64,000 bases of DNA from Streptomyces vilmorinianum (GCF_005517195.1 NZ_CP040244.1:5970001-6034000), one strand, 5' to 3'. Positions 8,834-19,524 are shown, counted from the stretch's first letter. The notes: generated by a model from the sequence alone, not told the origin. Numbers and translations: made by a program.

Positions 8834-8859
8834 CAACCGCATACCGGCCGCTCGAATCC

Positions 8860-9063
8860 GCGCGGGAGAGTCCCGGGACCACCACGGTGGGCCCCGGGCG
8901 CCGAAGGAGCAAGACCCTCCCTTGAATCTCTCAGGCCCCGTACCGCGTGGATGAGGCAGATCTGAAAAGCGAACCGTCCCGGCCAGCCCGGCGCGGCTCC
9001 ACCCAAGGTGCAAGCCGAGGATGCCCTCGGTGAACCTCTCAGGTTCCATGACAGATGGGGAGG
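8860..9063 (+). ncRNA. Tandem glycine riboswitch in the gcvT leader
   Basis: Two consecutive glycine-aptamer cores are readable. Aptamer 1: CGGGAGAGTCCC, then GCCGAAGGAGCAA, GAATCTCTCAGGC and GATGAGGCAGATCTGAAAAG. Aptamer 2: CCAAGGTGCAAGCC, GTGAACCTCTCAGGTTCC and ATGACAGATGGGGAGG. These are the conserved glycine-riboswitch strings (AGGAGCAA/AGGTGCAA followed by CTCTCAGG). The element ends 53 bp before the gcvT ATG, in the correct orientation. In this family glycine binding normally turns the cleavage operon on, and that is the expected role here. Confidence 0.95.
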
Positions 9064-9116
9064 ATCGTCCTGCCTGTCATGTTCTTTCTCGCCCTTGGGA
9101 TCCGGGAGCCACACCC

Positions 9117-10241
9117 ATGAGCACTGCCCCCCGTCTGACCGCCCTCGATGCCCTGCATCGCTCCCTGGGCGCGACCATGACCGACTTCGCCGGCTGGGAC
9201 ATGCCGCTGCGCTACGCCAGCGAGCGCGACGAGCACAACGCCGTCCGCACCAAGGCGGGCCTCTTCGACCTCTCCCACATGGGCGAGATCACCGTGACCG
9301 GCCCCCAGGCCGTCGAGCTCCTCGACTACGCCCTCGTCGGCAACATCTCCACGGTCGGCGTCGGCCGCGCCCGCTACACGATGATCTGCCAGGAGGACGG
9401 CGGCATCCTCGACGACCTGATCGTGTACCGGCTCCAGGAGCAGGAGTACATGGTCGTCGCCAACGCCTCCAACGCCCAGGTCGTCCTCGACGCGCTGACC
9501 GAGCGAGCGGCCGGCTTCGACGCCGAGGTGCGCGACGACCGTGACGCGTACGCCCTGATCGCCGTCCAGGGCCCGGAGTCCCCCGGCATCCTGAAGTCGC
9601 TCACCGACGCCGACCTGGACGGCCTGAAGTACTACGCCGGCCTGCCCGGCACGGTCGCCGGCGTCCCCGCGCTGATCGCCCGTACCGGCTACACCGGCGA
9701 GGACGGCTTCGAGCTGTTCCTGAAGCCCGAGCACGCCGAGGGCGTCTGGAAGGCGCTGACCGAGGCGGGCGCCCCGGTCGGCCTGATCCCCTGCGGCCTG
9801 TCCTGCCGTGACACGCTCCGCCTTGAGGCGGGCATGCCGCTGTACGGGCACGAGCTGACCACCTCCCTCACCCCGTTCGACGCGGGCCTCGGCCGGGTCG
9901 TGAAGTTCGAGAAGACGACGAACGAGGGCCGCTTCGTGGGCCGCGAGGCCCTGGAGAAGGCCGCCGAGCGCGCCGAGACCGCCCCGCCGCGCAAGCTCGT
10001 CGGCCTGATCGCCGAGGGCCGCCGCGTCCCGCGCGCCGGGTTCTCCGTCGTCGCGAACGGCGAGGTCGTCGGCGAGGTCACCTCCGGCGCCCCCTCCCCG
10101 ACCCTCGGAAAGCCGATCGCCATGGCGTACGTGGACGCGGCGCACGCCGAGCCCGGCACGCAGGGTGTAGGTGTGGACATCCGCGGCACCCACGAGCCGT
10201 ACGAGGTCGTGTCGCTGCCCTTCTACAAGCGCCAGAAGTGA
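9117..10241 (+). CDS. gcvT: Aminomethyltransferase, T-protein of the glycine cleavage system
   Basis: 374-residue tetrahydrofolate-dependent aminomethyltransferase: it takes the aminomethyl group from lipoylated H-protein and releases ammonia and 5,10-methylene-THF. Hallmarks: TDFAGWDMPLRYAS, KAGLFDLSHMGEI, the substrate-binding NASN segment (MVVANASNAQVV), GYTGEDGFELF and CGLSCRDTLRLEAGMPLYGHEL, with a C-terminal barrel ending AMAYVDAAHAEPG. Start is ATG 9117 with GGGAG eight bases upstream; an in-frame ATG upstream lies inside the riboswitch and is rejected. First gene of gcvT-gcvH-glyA, under the glycine riboswitch. No gcvP is in the window. Confidence 0.98.
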   Translation: MSTAPRLTALDALHRSLGATMTDFAGWDMPLRYASERDEHNAVRTKAGLFDLSHMGEITVTGPQAVELLDYALVGNISTVGVGRARYTMICQEDGGILDDLIVYRLQEQEYMVVANASNAQVVLDALTERAAGFDAEVRDDRDAYALIAVQGPESPGILKSLTDADLDGLKYYAGLPGTVAGVPALIARTGYTGEDGFELFLKPEHAEGVWKALTEAGAPVGLIPCGLSCRDTLRLEAGMPLYGHELTTSLTPFDAGLGRVVKFEKTTNEGRFVGREALEKAAERAETAPPRKLVGLIAEGRRVPRAGFSVVANGEVVGEVTSGAPSPTLGKPIAMAYVDAAHAEPGTQGVGVDIRGTHEPYEVVSLPFYKRQK

Positions 10242-10318
10242 CGTTTCCGTCTCACTCGGCGTCTCACCTCGCAAGACCCACGTTCATCAGCACTCCCCCG
10301 ATCCAGGAGAATCAGGTC

Positions 10319-10699
10319 ATGAGCAACCCCCAGCAGCTGCGCTACACCAAGGAGCACGAGTGGCTGTCGGACGTCGTGGACGGCGTCGCGACGGTCGGCA
10401 TCACGGAGTTCGCGGCCAACGCGCTCGGTGACGTCGTCTACGCCCAGCTCCCCGAGGTCGGGGACACCGTCACCGCGGGCGAGACCTGTGGCGAGCTGGA
10501 GTCGACCAAGTCCGTCAGCGACCTGTACGCGCCGGTGACCGGCGAGGTCGTCGAGGCCAACCAGGACGTCGTGGACGACCCCTCCCTGGTGAACACCGCC
10601 CCGTTCGAGGGTGGCTGGCTGTTCAAGGTCCGCATCGCCGAGGAGCCGAAGGACCTGCTCTCCATCGACGAGTACACCGAGCTCACCGCCGGGAACTGA
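10319..10699 (+). CDS. gcvH: Glycine cleavage system H-protein (lipoyl carrier)
   Basis: 126-residue H-protein that shuttles the aminomethyl group between P-, T- and L-proteins. The lipoylation motif GELESTKSVSDLYAP places the modified lysine at residue 64. Other family blocks: LRYTKEHEWL near the N-terminus, VGITEFAANALGDVVYAQLP and NTAPFEGGWLFKV. The ATG at 10319 follows CAGGAGAATCAGGTC, a clear ribosome site; a longer open frame upstream is not needed. It lies 77 bp after gcvT on the same strand and should be co-transcribed from the riboswitch leader. Confidence 0.98.
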   Translation: MSNPQQLRYTKEHEWLSDVVDGVATVGITEFAANALGDVVYAQLPEVGDTVTAGETCGELESTKSVSDLYAPVTGEVVEANQDVVDDPSLVNTAPFEGGWLFKVRIAEEPKDLLSIDEYTELTAGN

Positions 10700-10719
10700 G
10701 ACCCCTTAGGGATCGATTC

Positions 10720-11979
10720 ATGTCGCTTCTGAACACCCCTCTCCACGAGCTGGACCCGGACGTCGCCGCCGCCGTCGACGCCGAGCTCCACCGCCAGCAG
10801 TCCACCCTCGAGATGATCGCCTCGGAGAACTTCGCTCCGGTCTCGGTCATGGAGGCCCAGGGCTCCGTCCTCACCAACAAGTACGCCGAGGGCTACCCGG
10901 GCCGCCGCTACTACGGCGGCTGCGAGCACGTCGACGTGGCCGAGCAGATCGCCATCGACCGCATCAAGGACCTGTTCGGCGCCGAGTACGCCAACGTCCA
11001 GCCGCACTCCGGCGCCTCCGCGAACCAGGCCGCGCTGTTCGCGATCGCCCAGCCCGGCGACACGATCCTGGGCCTGGACCTGGCCCACGGCGGTCACCTC
11101 ACGCACGGCATGCGCCTGAACTTCTCGGGCAAGCAGTTCAACGTGGTCGCGTACCACGTCGACGAGGCCGGCCTGGTCGACATGGCCGAGGTCGAGCGCC
11201 TGGCCAAGGAGCACCGCCCGAAGGTGATCATCGCGGGCTGGTCCGCCTACCCGCGTCAGCTGGACTTCGCGGAGTTCCGCCGGATCGCCGACGAGGTCGA
11301 GGCGTACCTCTGGGTCGACATGGCCCACTTCGCGGGCCTGGTCGCGGCCGGTCTGCACCCGAACCCGGTCGAGTACGCGGACGTGGTGACCTCCACCACG
11401 CACAAGACGCTCGGCGGCCCGCGCGGCGGCATCATCCTGGCGAAGAAGGAGTTCGCGAAGAAGCTGAACTCCTCGGTCTTCCCCGGCTTCCAGGGCGGCC
11501 CGCTGGAGCACGTGATCGCGGCCAAGGCCGTCTCCTTCAAGATCGCGGCCTCGGAGGAGTTCAAGGAGCGCCAGCAGCGCACGCTGGACGGCGCCCGCAT
11601 CCTCGCCGAGCGCCTGGTCCAGGACGACGTCACCGCGCACGGCGTCTCGGTCCTGTCCGGCGGCACGGACGTGCACCTGGTCCTCGTGGACCTGCGCAAC
11701 TCCGAGCTGGACGGTCAGCAGGCCGAGGACCGTCTCCACGAGGTCGGCATCACGGTCAACCGGAACGCGATCCCGAACGACCCGCGTCCGCCGATGGTCA
11801 CCTCGGGTCTGCGCATCGGCACGCCGGCGCTCGCGACCCGTGGTTTCGGCGCCGAGGACTTCGCCGAGGTCGCCGACATCATCGCGGAGACCCTGAAGCC
11901 CGGCTTCGACGCCGAGGCCCTCAAGGCGCGGGTGACCGCGCTGGCCGAGAAGCACCCGCTGTACCCCGGCCTGAAGTAA
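10720..11979 (+). CDS. glyA: Serine hydroxymethyltransferase
   Basis: 419-residue PLP enzyme interconverting serine plus THF with glycine plus 5,10-methylene-THF. Visible: MIASENFAPVSVMEAQGSVL, NKYAEGYPGRRYYGG, the PLP lysine in STTHKTLGGPRGG (Lys229) and DPRPPMVTSGLRIGTPALATRG near the C-terminus. Length is normal for bacterial GlyA. It starts 20 bp after gcvH with a modest AGGGA site, so it is probably in the same riboswitch-controlled operon. A strong hairpin follows at 12023-12060. Confidence 0.98.
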   Translation: MSLLNTPLHELDPDVAAAVDAELHRQQSTLEMIASENFAPVSVMEAQGSVLTNKYAEGYPGRRYYGGCEHVDVAEQIAIDRIKDLFGAEYANVQPHSGASANQAALFAIAQPGDTILGLDLAHGGHLTHGMRLNFSGKQFNVVAYHVDEAGLVDMAEVERLAKEHRPKVIIAGWSAYPRQLDFAEFRRIADEVEAYLWVDMAHFAGLVAAGLHPNPVEYADVVTSTTHKTLGGPRGGIILAKKEFAKKLNSSVFPGFQGGPLEHVIAAKAVSFKIAASEEFKERQQRTLDGARILAERLVQDDVTAHGVSVLSGGTDVHLVLVDLRNSELDGQQAEDRLHEVGITVNRNAIPNDPRPPMVTSGLRIGTPALATRGFGAEDFAEVADIIAETLKPGFDAEALKARVTALAEKHPLYPGLK

Positions 11980-12022
11980 TTTCGTACGCTTTAGTTCCAG
12001 GTTTGGTTCGTACGATTGCTCC

Positions 12023-12060
12023 GGGGCACCGCGCACACTGGACAGTGAGCGCGGTGCCCC
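12023..12060 (+). terminator. Strong hairpin after glyA
   Basis: GGGGCACCGCGC pairs with GCGCGGTGCCCC (12023-12034 with 12049-12060); CACTG/CAGTG pair inside, leaving an A-A mismatch and a tiny loop. There is no U-tract. It probably ends or attenuates gcvT-gcvH-glyA transcription and lies 84 bp before sdaA. Confidence 0.7.
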
Positions 12061-12143
12061 ACCCCATTTCCCGCTCGGTTCCCTGCTCTGTTCTGCACCA
12101 CCCCGGCAGACAACGGCGTCTAGCCCCCCACAAGGAGTCCCCC

Positions 12144-13514
<1,371 letters not shown>

Positions 13515-13529
13515 GGCCGTAGGCCTGTG

Positions 13530-13573
13530 GGCCCTGACCGGCGCGTTTCTGTCTTTCAGCGCTGGTCAGGGCC
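13530..13573. terminator. Bidirectional hairpin between sdaA and the FAD monooxygenase pseudogene
   Basis: GGCCCTGACC (13530-13539) pairs with GGTCAGGGCC (13564-13573), with an additional GCGC/GCGC pair inside and a loop of about 14 bases. It lies between two convergent genes. Confidence 0.7.
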
Positions 13574-13600
13574 TTCGTCGTCCTCTGTCGGCGGCGGGGG

Positions 13601-14808
13601 TCAGTAGGCGCGGGTGGGTGTGGCCCTGAGGGTGGGACCGTACGGGGCACGGTCGAGCCAGGCGCCGGCGGGGGGCCACGCGGATGCCGCGAGTGATGCG
13701 GCGCGCTGGCGGAGTCGGGCTCCGGGTGTGTCGGCCTGGAGGTGGGCGAGGGCGCCGGCCGCGGCGGCCTGGTTGGTCAGGGCCGCGGTGCGCCGGCGGT
13801 CGGTGTAGGCGGCGACGGGGGCGTCGCGCTCGGCGGCGGACAGGGTGAGGGCCTCGCCGATGGCTCGGGCGGCGGCCTGGGCGTCGGCGATGCCGGAGTT
13901 CATGCCGCGGGCGCCGAACGGGGGGAACTGGTGCGCGGCTTCGCCTGCCAGGAGTACGCGGTGGTGGGGGTCGTGGAAGGTGTGGGCGACGCGCTGGCGG
14001 AAGCGATAGGGAGACACCCAGGTCACGCGGTCGCTGTAGGCGGCGCCGAGGATGCTGCCGATCCATTCGGGGGTGCTGCGCGTCCAGTGGTCGGGGTCGT
14101 CGTGGGGGCGGCATTGGAGGTCGACGCGCCAGCCGCCCTGGAAGGGGACCAGGAGGACGTTGCGCCCACCGACGGCGGGATGGCGGTAGTGGAAGTCCCG
14201 TGAGCAGGGCAGAGGGGGTCCGTCCGCGACGTCGGCGATGACGAAGGCGTGCGGGGAACGGGTCTGGTCCAGGGCGATGCCGAGCTGGGCCCGGACGGCA
14301 GAGCGGGCGCCGTCGGCGGCGATGAGGTAGGCGCCGGTGTGCTCGGCGCCGTCGTGGGTGCGGACGGTGACGCCGTGGGGTGCGGCGGCGACGTGCACGA
14401 CTTCGCGGTTCCAGTGGATGGGGATCCCTGCCGTGCGACACGCGTTCAGAAGGTGGTGCTCGATACGGGGCTGGGGAAGGCTCGCGAAGGGCGCGGTGCG
14501 TACGGGGAGAGGCGGGTAGGTGCGCTGGTGGACGCACCGCCCGGCCCAGAAGGTACGGCGGGTCGGCCACACCAGGCCGTCCGCCGCGATGGCCTCCGCG
14601 AGCCGGGTGAGGCTTCGTCGAGCAGGTCGAGGCTCTTTCGGTGGATGAAGAGGGCACGGCTGCCGCGCCGGTCCCGGCCTTCGGGCTGGGCTTCCAGAAC
14701 GGTGGAGTGGAGTCCGGCGGCGTGGGCGTGGAGAGCGGCGGTCAGGCCGGTGGGGCCTGCTCCCACGACAAGGACACGGGCGGGGGCGGGTGCGGGTGCG
14801 GCGGTCAT
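13601..14808 (-). pseudogene. FAD-dependent aromatic monooxygenase with a one-base frameshift
   Basis: Related to class A flavin hydroxylases (PHBH/MhpA-like). The N-terminal frame carries the FAD dinucleotide motif VLVVGAGPTGLTAALHAHAA and RALFIHRKSLDLLDEA. The rest (LAEAIAADGLVWPTRRTFW onward) is in another frame and contains the DG-type motif LIAADGARSAVR and the second FAD motif AGEAAHQFPPFGARGMNSGI. The switch is near 14602-14607 (forward AGCCGGGTG); adding one G/C there restores a 402-residue protein. The ATG at 14808 overlaps the stop of the SDR gene (ATGA). It is either truly broken or an indel error in the assembly. Last gene of a three-gene cassette. Confidence 0.75.
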
Positions 14809-15655
14809 GAGCGGGGGTCGAGGCCGGCGCGGACGGATGCGGGCAGGCCGACGGAGGCCCCGCCGTCCAGGGGGATGACGGTGCCGGTGACGAAGCGGGA
14901 GGCGTCGGAGGCCAGCCACAGGGCGGTGCCCACGATGTCGGTGGGGGGTGCCCAGCCGCCGAGGGGGATGTTCTCGCCGGTCGCGGCGCGGCGTCGGGGG
15001 TCGGTGGTGTAGGCGCGGTTGACGTCGGTGTCGATCCAGCCCGGGCAGATCGCGTTCACCCGTACCCGGTGGGCCGCCCAGTCCGCGGCCAGGGAGCGGG
15101 TCAGGCTGAGGACGGCGGCCTTGGCCGCGCAGTACGGCGCGATCTCGGGCCATTCCTGGAGGGCGCCGATGGAGGAGATGTTGATGACGCTGCCGCTGCC
15201 TCGTTCGACCATGTGGCCGCCGATGGCCTGGGTGATGCGCATGGTGCTGGAGAGGTTGAGGTTGAAGACCTTGTCCCAGCCGTCTTCGCGGACGTCGAGG
15301 AAGCGTGCCTGGAAGACGGGCCCGCCGGCGTTGTTGACCAGGACGTCGACGGCTTCGGACCGGTCGAGGATGTCGCGGCAGGCCGTCGCGGTCGCGGTCC
15401 GGTCGGTCACATCGCACGAGGCGTGGTGCGCCTGCCCGCCGTCGGCGCGGATGCGGTCGGCGACGGTTTCGAGGTCGCGGGCGGAGCGGGCGAGGAGCCA
15501 CACGGTGGCACCGGCCCGGGCGAATCCCTCGGCGATCGCGGCGCCGATGCCACGAGAGGCCCCGGTGACCAGCGCCGTACGGCCTTCGAGAGAGAACAGC
15601 CGCCCGGTGTCCGAGGCAGCGGCGTCTGTGGGGGTGCTGGTGTGGAGGAGGTCAT
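14805..15655 (-). pseudogene. Short-chain dehydrogenase/reductase with a one-base frameshift near its start
   Basis: Classical SDR, NAD(P)-dependent. The body is intact: LEGRTALVTGASRGIGAAIA (cofactor motif), LVNNAGG, INISSIGALQ, catalytic YCAAK, and VRVNAICPGWIDTDV. The coupled ATG (15655, ATGA with the ligase stop) reads MTSSTPAP and then leaves the SDR frame; the SDR frame has no usable start before the cofactor motif. One missing base in the G-run at 15630-15634 explains this, and restoring it gives 283 residues. A shorter GTG start at 15503 would drop the cofactor motif. It resembles gluconate 5-dehydrogenase or 3-oxoacyl reductase types. Confidence 0.75.
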
Positions 15656-16236
15656 GACGATGCGGCTTCCTCGTGCGGACGGGCCCGGCCGGTGGCCGGT
15701 GACGGAACGGCGGACTGGGACGAAGCGGGAGCGGCCGGCCGGGGCGCCGTGTCGGCGTGCAGGGCGTGCCGGTCGACCTTTCCCGTCGCCGTGAGCGGCA
15801 TGACGGGGAGGAGCGTCAGGTGGCGTGGCAGTTTGAAGCGCGCCAGGCGCGTACGGCAGTGCCCGAGCAGCTCCTCGGGCGAAGCGGACGTGCCGGACCG
15901 CAGGACGGCGACGGTGTGCGGCACCTCGCCGCGCACCGGATCGTCGTGGGCGATCACCGCGGCCTGCGCCACGGCCGGGTGGGCGCAGAGCACTTCCTCG
16001 ATCTCGCCGGGGTGCACGTTGTACCCGTTGGTGAGGATGACGTCCTTGCAGCGGCCGATGACGGTGAGGCAGCCGTGCTCGTCCTGACGGACCATGTCAC
16101 CGGTGTGGAGCCACCCCTCGGCGTCGGTGACCGGCTCGGGGCCCGCGTCGGCGACCAGCGGGTGGCCGAGCAGCTCGGCGCCCGGGGCGCGGCGCCCGAG
16201 GTGGCGAGTACCAGGCCGTGGTCCCGCCCGAGCCCA
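15652..16236 (-). pseudogene. C-terminal remnant of an AMP-forming acyl-CoA ligase
   Basis: Only the end of an adenylate-forming enzyme remains. Readable: DAEGWLHTGDMVRQDEHG (ATP/AMP-binding core), VIGRCKDVILTNGYNVHPGE (hinge, normally GRxKDxI) and LTATGKVDRHAL with the C-domain catalytic lysine. Upstream the frame hits a stop at about 16237, and the adenylation N-domain (about 350 residues) is missing; the divergent kinase gene begins close by. It is the first member of a coupled ligase, SDR, monooxygenase series that would suit activation and oxidation of an aromatic or fatty acid. Now presumably non-functional. Confidence 0.75.
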
Positions 16237-16406
16237 GGGTCATGCACGAGCTGTCGGGTGCGTGGTCGGGCCGCCCCAACGGCGCTGCCGTCGGCCTCGT
16301 CCGCGCGGTCGCTCCGCCCCCTCCGCCGGGGGCCGGGCCGGCCGCGTACACGCACGATTCGCGCGAAGTCCCCACTCGTGTTGGAGAGTTGCACTATCTT
16401 CCTCGC

Positions 16407-18866
16407 GTGGACCAGCTGATCGCCGAAGACCCGACCCGTATCGGCCCGTACCGTCTGATCGCCCGGCTGGGCGCGGGCGGCATGGGTCTGGTCTATCTGG
16501 GGCGCTCCGAGGGCGGACGCACCGTGGCCGTGAAGGTCGTGCAGGCCGAGTACGCCGGGCATCCCGAGTTCCGCAGGCGCTTCGCCCGTGAGGTGGCCGC
16601 CGCGCGGCGGGTGGGTGGGAGTTGGACGGCGGACGTGCTCGACGCCGATCCCGAGGCCGACGTGCCCTGGGTGGCGACGCAGTACATCCCGGGGCCCGAC
16701 CTGCACGCCGTGGTCGCCAAGGACTTCGGGCCGTTGCCCGAGCACTCGGTCCGCGCCCTCGCCAACCGGCTCGCCCTCGCCCTGCAGGCCGTGCACGAAG
16801 CCGGGTTGATCCACCGCGACCTCAAGCCGTCCAACGTCCTCGTCACCGTCGACGGTCCGCGCGTCATCGACTTCGGCATCGCGCGGGCGATGGACAGCCT
16901 CGCCGGGGACAGCCTGCACACCCACACCGGGATGCTGATCGGCTCCCCCGGCTTCATGTCGCCGGAACAGGTCCGCGGCCTCGAACTCACCCCCGCCAGC
17001 GACGTCTTCTGCCTGGGCGCCGTCGTCGTGTACGCCGCCACCGGGCGCCTGCTGTTCGGCGCCACGGACACAGGCCTGAACGCCCACCTGTTCCGGGTCG
17101 CCGAGGAGGAGGCGGACCTGACCGGCGTACCGGAGTCGCTGGTCGATCTCGTACGCGCGTGTCTGCACAAGGACCCGGCGAAGCGGCCGACCCCGCAGGA
17201 GGTGGCCGCCCGCACGACGACGGACCAGGCCACGGAGTGGCTTCCGGGCGCGGTCCTGGCCCAACTCGGGCGTCATGCGGCTCAGTTGCTGGACTACGCG
17301 CCGGTCGAGACGCCCGCCGCCCGGCCCGCGCCGCAGCCCCAGCCCCAGCCCCAGCCGCTGCCCCCACCGCCCGCGTACGCCCCGACGGCGCCGGCGCACT
17401 TCGTCCCCGCGCAGGGCTTCGGCCCCCCGCCGGCCCTCCCGCACCCCGCCACCGTCCACGACCAGGCACCTCCGCACCCCCGGCGCTGGTGGGGCCTGGT
17501 GGTGGTCGCCCTGGTGCAGCTGATGGCGCTGCTCGACGGGGCGGTCTTCAGCATGGCCGTGCCCTCCATCCAGGCCGACCTGGGCGTCCCCGTCGGCGAC
17601 CTGGACTCGCTGTACACGGCGGGATCCCTCGCCTTCGGCGGACTGCTCCTCCTCGGCGGGCACCTGGCCGACCTCGTGGGACGCAAGAACCTCCTGGCCG
17701 TCGGCCTGGTCGGATGCGCCGCGGCCGCCGCGTTCGGCGGCTCGGCCGGCGACGCCGACATGCTGGTCTGGGCCCACGCCCTGCAGGGCGTCTTCGCCGC
17801 GCTCGTGACACCGGCCGCGCTCTCCCTGGTGGCCGTCAACTTCACCGGCCCGAAGGAACGCGGCAGGGCCTTCGGGGTCTACGCCGCGATCGCCGCCGGC
17901 GGTTCGGCACTCGGACTGCTCTGCGGCGGTTGGCTCCTCGAGTTCCTGAGCTGGCGGCTGAGCCTGTACGCCGTCATCCCCGTCGCCGTGCTCTGCCTGA
18001 TCGGCACGCTCACCCTGCTGCACGACCGCCCGGGGCGCACCCGCGCCGGCCTCGACACGCTCGGTGCGCTGCTCGGCTCCGGCGGACTCGCCGCCCTCAC
18101 CTACGGCCTCGGGGACGCGGAGCCGCGCGGCTGGACCGACCCGCTGACCGTGGTCCTGCTGTCGGCGGGCGTCCTCCTGCTCGCGGCCTTCCTGTGGTGG
18201 CAGACCAGGACGTCGAGCCCGCTCGACCGCATCGACCGCGTCGGCTGCTTCCTCGCGATGGCGCTGACCGGCGTCGGCGTCGTCACCCTGTTCGCGACCC
18301 TGACCTTCCATCTGCGGAACGTCCTCGGCTACGCCCCGGCCGCGACCGGGGTGGCCCTCCTGCCCCTGGTCGGCGCGGCCGTCATCGGCTCCACCCAGGT
18401 CTCCGCCCGCCTGCTGCACCGCGTCGCGCCCCGCGTGCTGATCGCGGCCGGCCTGGTGCTCGCAGCGGCCGGGCTGCTGCTCCTGACCCCTCTGGACGCC
18501 GACAGCTCGTACGGGCTCGGGCTCCTGCCCGCCATGCTCCTCAGCGGCCTCGGCACCGGCATGGCCTTCATGCCGGTCTACGCCACCGCGACCGCCGGGG
18601 TCGCCCCGCAGCACTCCGGCACCACCGCGGCGACGATCGCCGCGGCCCCGCTCGTGGGCGGAGCCTTCGGCGCGGCGCTGCTCAACGGCATCTTCGCCGA
18701 TCGCGTGCGCGAGGTGTCAGGGAGGGAGATGCTCATCGGTGAGCTGCTGCGCGGCCACGCCACCACCCTGTGGTGGGGAGTCGGCGGCGTGCTGCTCGCG
18801 GGCCTGATCGCCGGCCTGATGGTCACGGCCAAGGGCGCGCGTACGGCGAACCTCAACGCGAACTGA
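16407..18866 (+). CDS. Serine/threonine protein kinase fused to an MFS (DHA2-like) transporter
   Basis: One 819-residue frame holds two domains. Residues about 13-270 are a Hanks-type kinase: glycine loop LGAGGMGLVYLG, ATP lysine AVKVV (Lys43), catalytic HRDLKPSNVL (Asp138), IDFGIARA (Asp155) and GSPGFMSPEQ. Residues about 290-355 are a Pro/Gln/Ala-rich linker (PAPQPQPQPQPLPPPP). From about 360 a drug-transporter-like MFS follows: VQLMALLDGAVFSMAVPSIQ, GGHLADLVGRKNLLAVG, then roughly twelve to fourteen helices. Usually the kinase is followed by one helix and a sensor, not a transporter. The GTG at 16407 gives the common start DQLIAEDPTRIGPYRL; TATCTT lies 7 bp before it, so the message may be leaderless. 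The substrates of both domains are unknown. Confidence 0.9.
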   Translation: MDQLIAEDPTRIGPYRLIARLGAGGMGLVYLGRSEGGRTVAVKVVQAEYAGHPEFRRRFAREVAAARRVGGSWTADVLDADPEADVPWVATQYIPGPDLHAVVAKDFGPLPEHSVRALANRLALALQAVHEAGLIHRDLKPSNVLVTVDGPRVIDFGIARAMDSLAGDSLHTHTGMLIGSPGFMSPEQVRGLELTPASDVFCLGAVVVYAATGRLLFGATDTGLNAHLFRVAEEEADLTGVPESLVDLVRACLHKDPAKRPTPQEVAARTTTDQATEWLPGAVLAQLGRHAAQLLDYAPVETPAARPAPQPQPQPQPLPPPPAYAPTAPAHFVPAQGFGPPPALPHPATVHDQAPPHPRRWWGLVVVALVQLMALLDGAVFSMAVPSIQADLGVPVGDLDSLYTAGSLAFGGLLLLGGHLADLVGRKNLLAVGLVGCAAAAAFGGSAGDADMLVWAHALQGVFAALVTPAALSLVAVNFTGPKERGRAFGVYAAIAAGGSALGLLCGGWLLEFLSWRLSLYAVIPVAVLCLIGTLTLLHDRPGRTRAGLDTLGALLGSGGLAALTYGLGDAEPRGWTDPLTVVLLSAGVLLLAAFLWWQTRTSSPLDRIDRVGCFLAMALTGVGVVTLFATLTFHLRNVLGYAPAATGVALLPLVGAAVIGSTQVSARLLHRVAPRVLIAAGLVLAAAGLLLLTPLDADSSYGLGLLPAMLLSGLGTGMAFMPVYATATAGVAPQHSGTTAATIAAAPLVGGAFGAALLNGIFADRVREVSGREMLIGELLRGHATTLWWGVGGVLLAGLIAGLMVTAKGARTANLNAN

Positions 18867-19524
18867 GGCCCGGAGCGGCGGGCGGTGGCGGAGGCGGGGA
18901 CCCGGGCGGGGGCGGAGGCGGGGGCGGCGGCTCGGCCTGCAGGAGCGGCACCGGGGCGCGCAGGGCGAAGGCGCCCGGGAGGTTGATCTGTCCTCCCTTG
19001 CGCTCGGCCAGCGGAGCCCCTTGGAGCGCGAGGGAGGCGTCGAGGGCGCACTGCCCTGACCGCACGCCGGTGAGATGGGCGTCGCGGACGACACAGATGA
19101 GCCCGGCGATCCGGAAGACGAGCGTCAGTGCGACCTCCAGCGTGCCGACCTTCGCGCCGTCCAGATAGACGTCGACGTAGGGCCGGTGGCTCGACGTGAC
19201 CCGGTGGTCGGCGAGCGCGACGACCTCCTCGCTGCCCGGGAAGTCCCGGGTACGGCGCGCGGCGGCCTGGAACGCGGTGTGCCGGCGCCAGCCGCCGACG
19301 GCCAGGTCGAGCAGGTCGAGGCCGAGGAAGTCGTCGACGACGGTGGCCAGTTCGTGCTCGACGGCCCGGTCCGCGGCCGGTGTCATACGGCGCGTCCGGC
19401 CGAGCGCGGTGTCGGCCGTCCGGTTCTCGCGCAGCGGTCCCTCGGTGGACGCCCCCTCGCCGAGCAGGAACGAGCGCACGGTCAGGGGGGCGGGCGCGGT
19501 CGTCGGGAGCGTGATCGTCGTCAT
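18853..19524 (-). CDS. Hypothetical protein with a polyproline tail
   Basis: 223 residues, no family recognised. The N-terminal third is charged (LRENRTADTALGRTRRMTP). The middle contains a compact segment, YVDVYLDGAKVGTLEVALTL followed by VFRIAGLICVVRDAHLTGVR, which may be a beta-rich domain or one membrane-associated helix. The C-terminus is proline-rich (LLQAEPPPPPPPPPGSPPPP). Its ATG overlaps the stop of the Ig-like repeat protein (ATGA), so the two are co-translated. Its 3' end overlaps the convergent kinase-MFS gene by 14 bp. It may work with the surface protein upstream; no function can be assigned. Confidence 0.65.
   Translation of the reverse strand: MTTITLPTTAPAPLTVRSFLLGEGASTEGPLRENRTADTALGRTRRMTPAADRAVEHELATVVDDFLGLDLLDLAVGGWRRHTAFQAAARRTRDFPGSEEVVALADHRVTSSHRPYVDVYLDGAKVGTLEVALTLVFRIAGLICVVRDAHLTGVRSGQCALDASLALQGAPLAERKGGQINLPGAFALRAPVPLLQAEPPPPPPPPPGSPPPPPPAAPGLSSR

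Noticed and set aside
16236..16406. Possible adenylation core motif (SGGTT) of the lost ligase domain in the gap before the kinase-MFS gene
   Set aside because: Frame differs, flanking residues do not match the A3 motif, and a stop separates it from the remnant.
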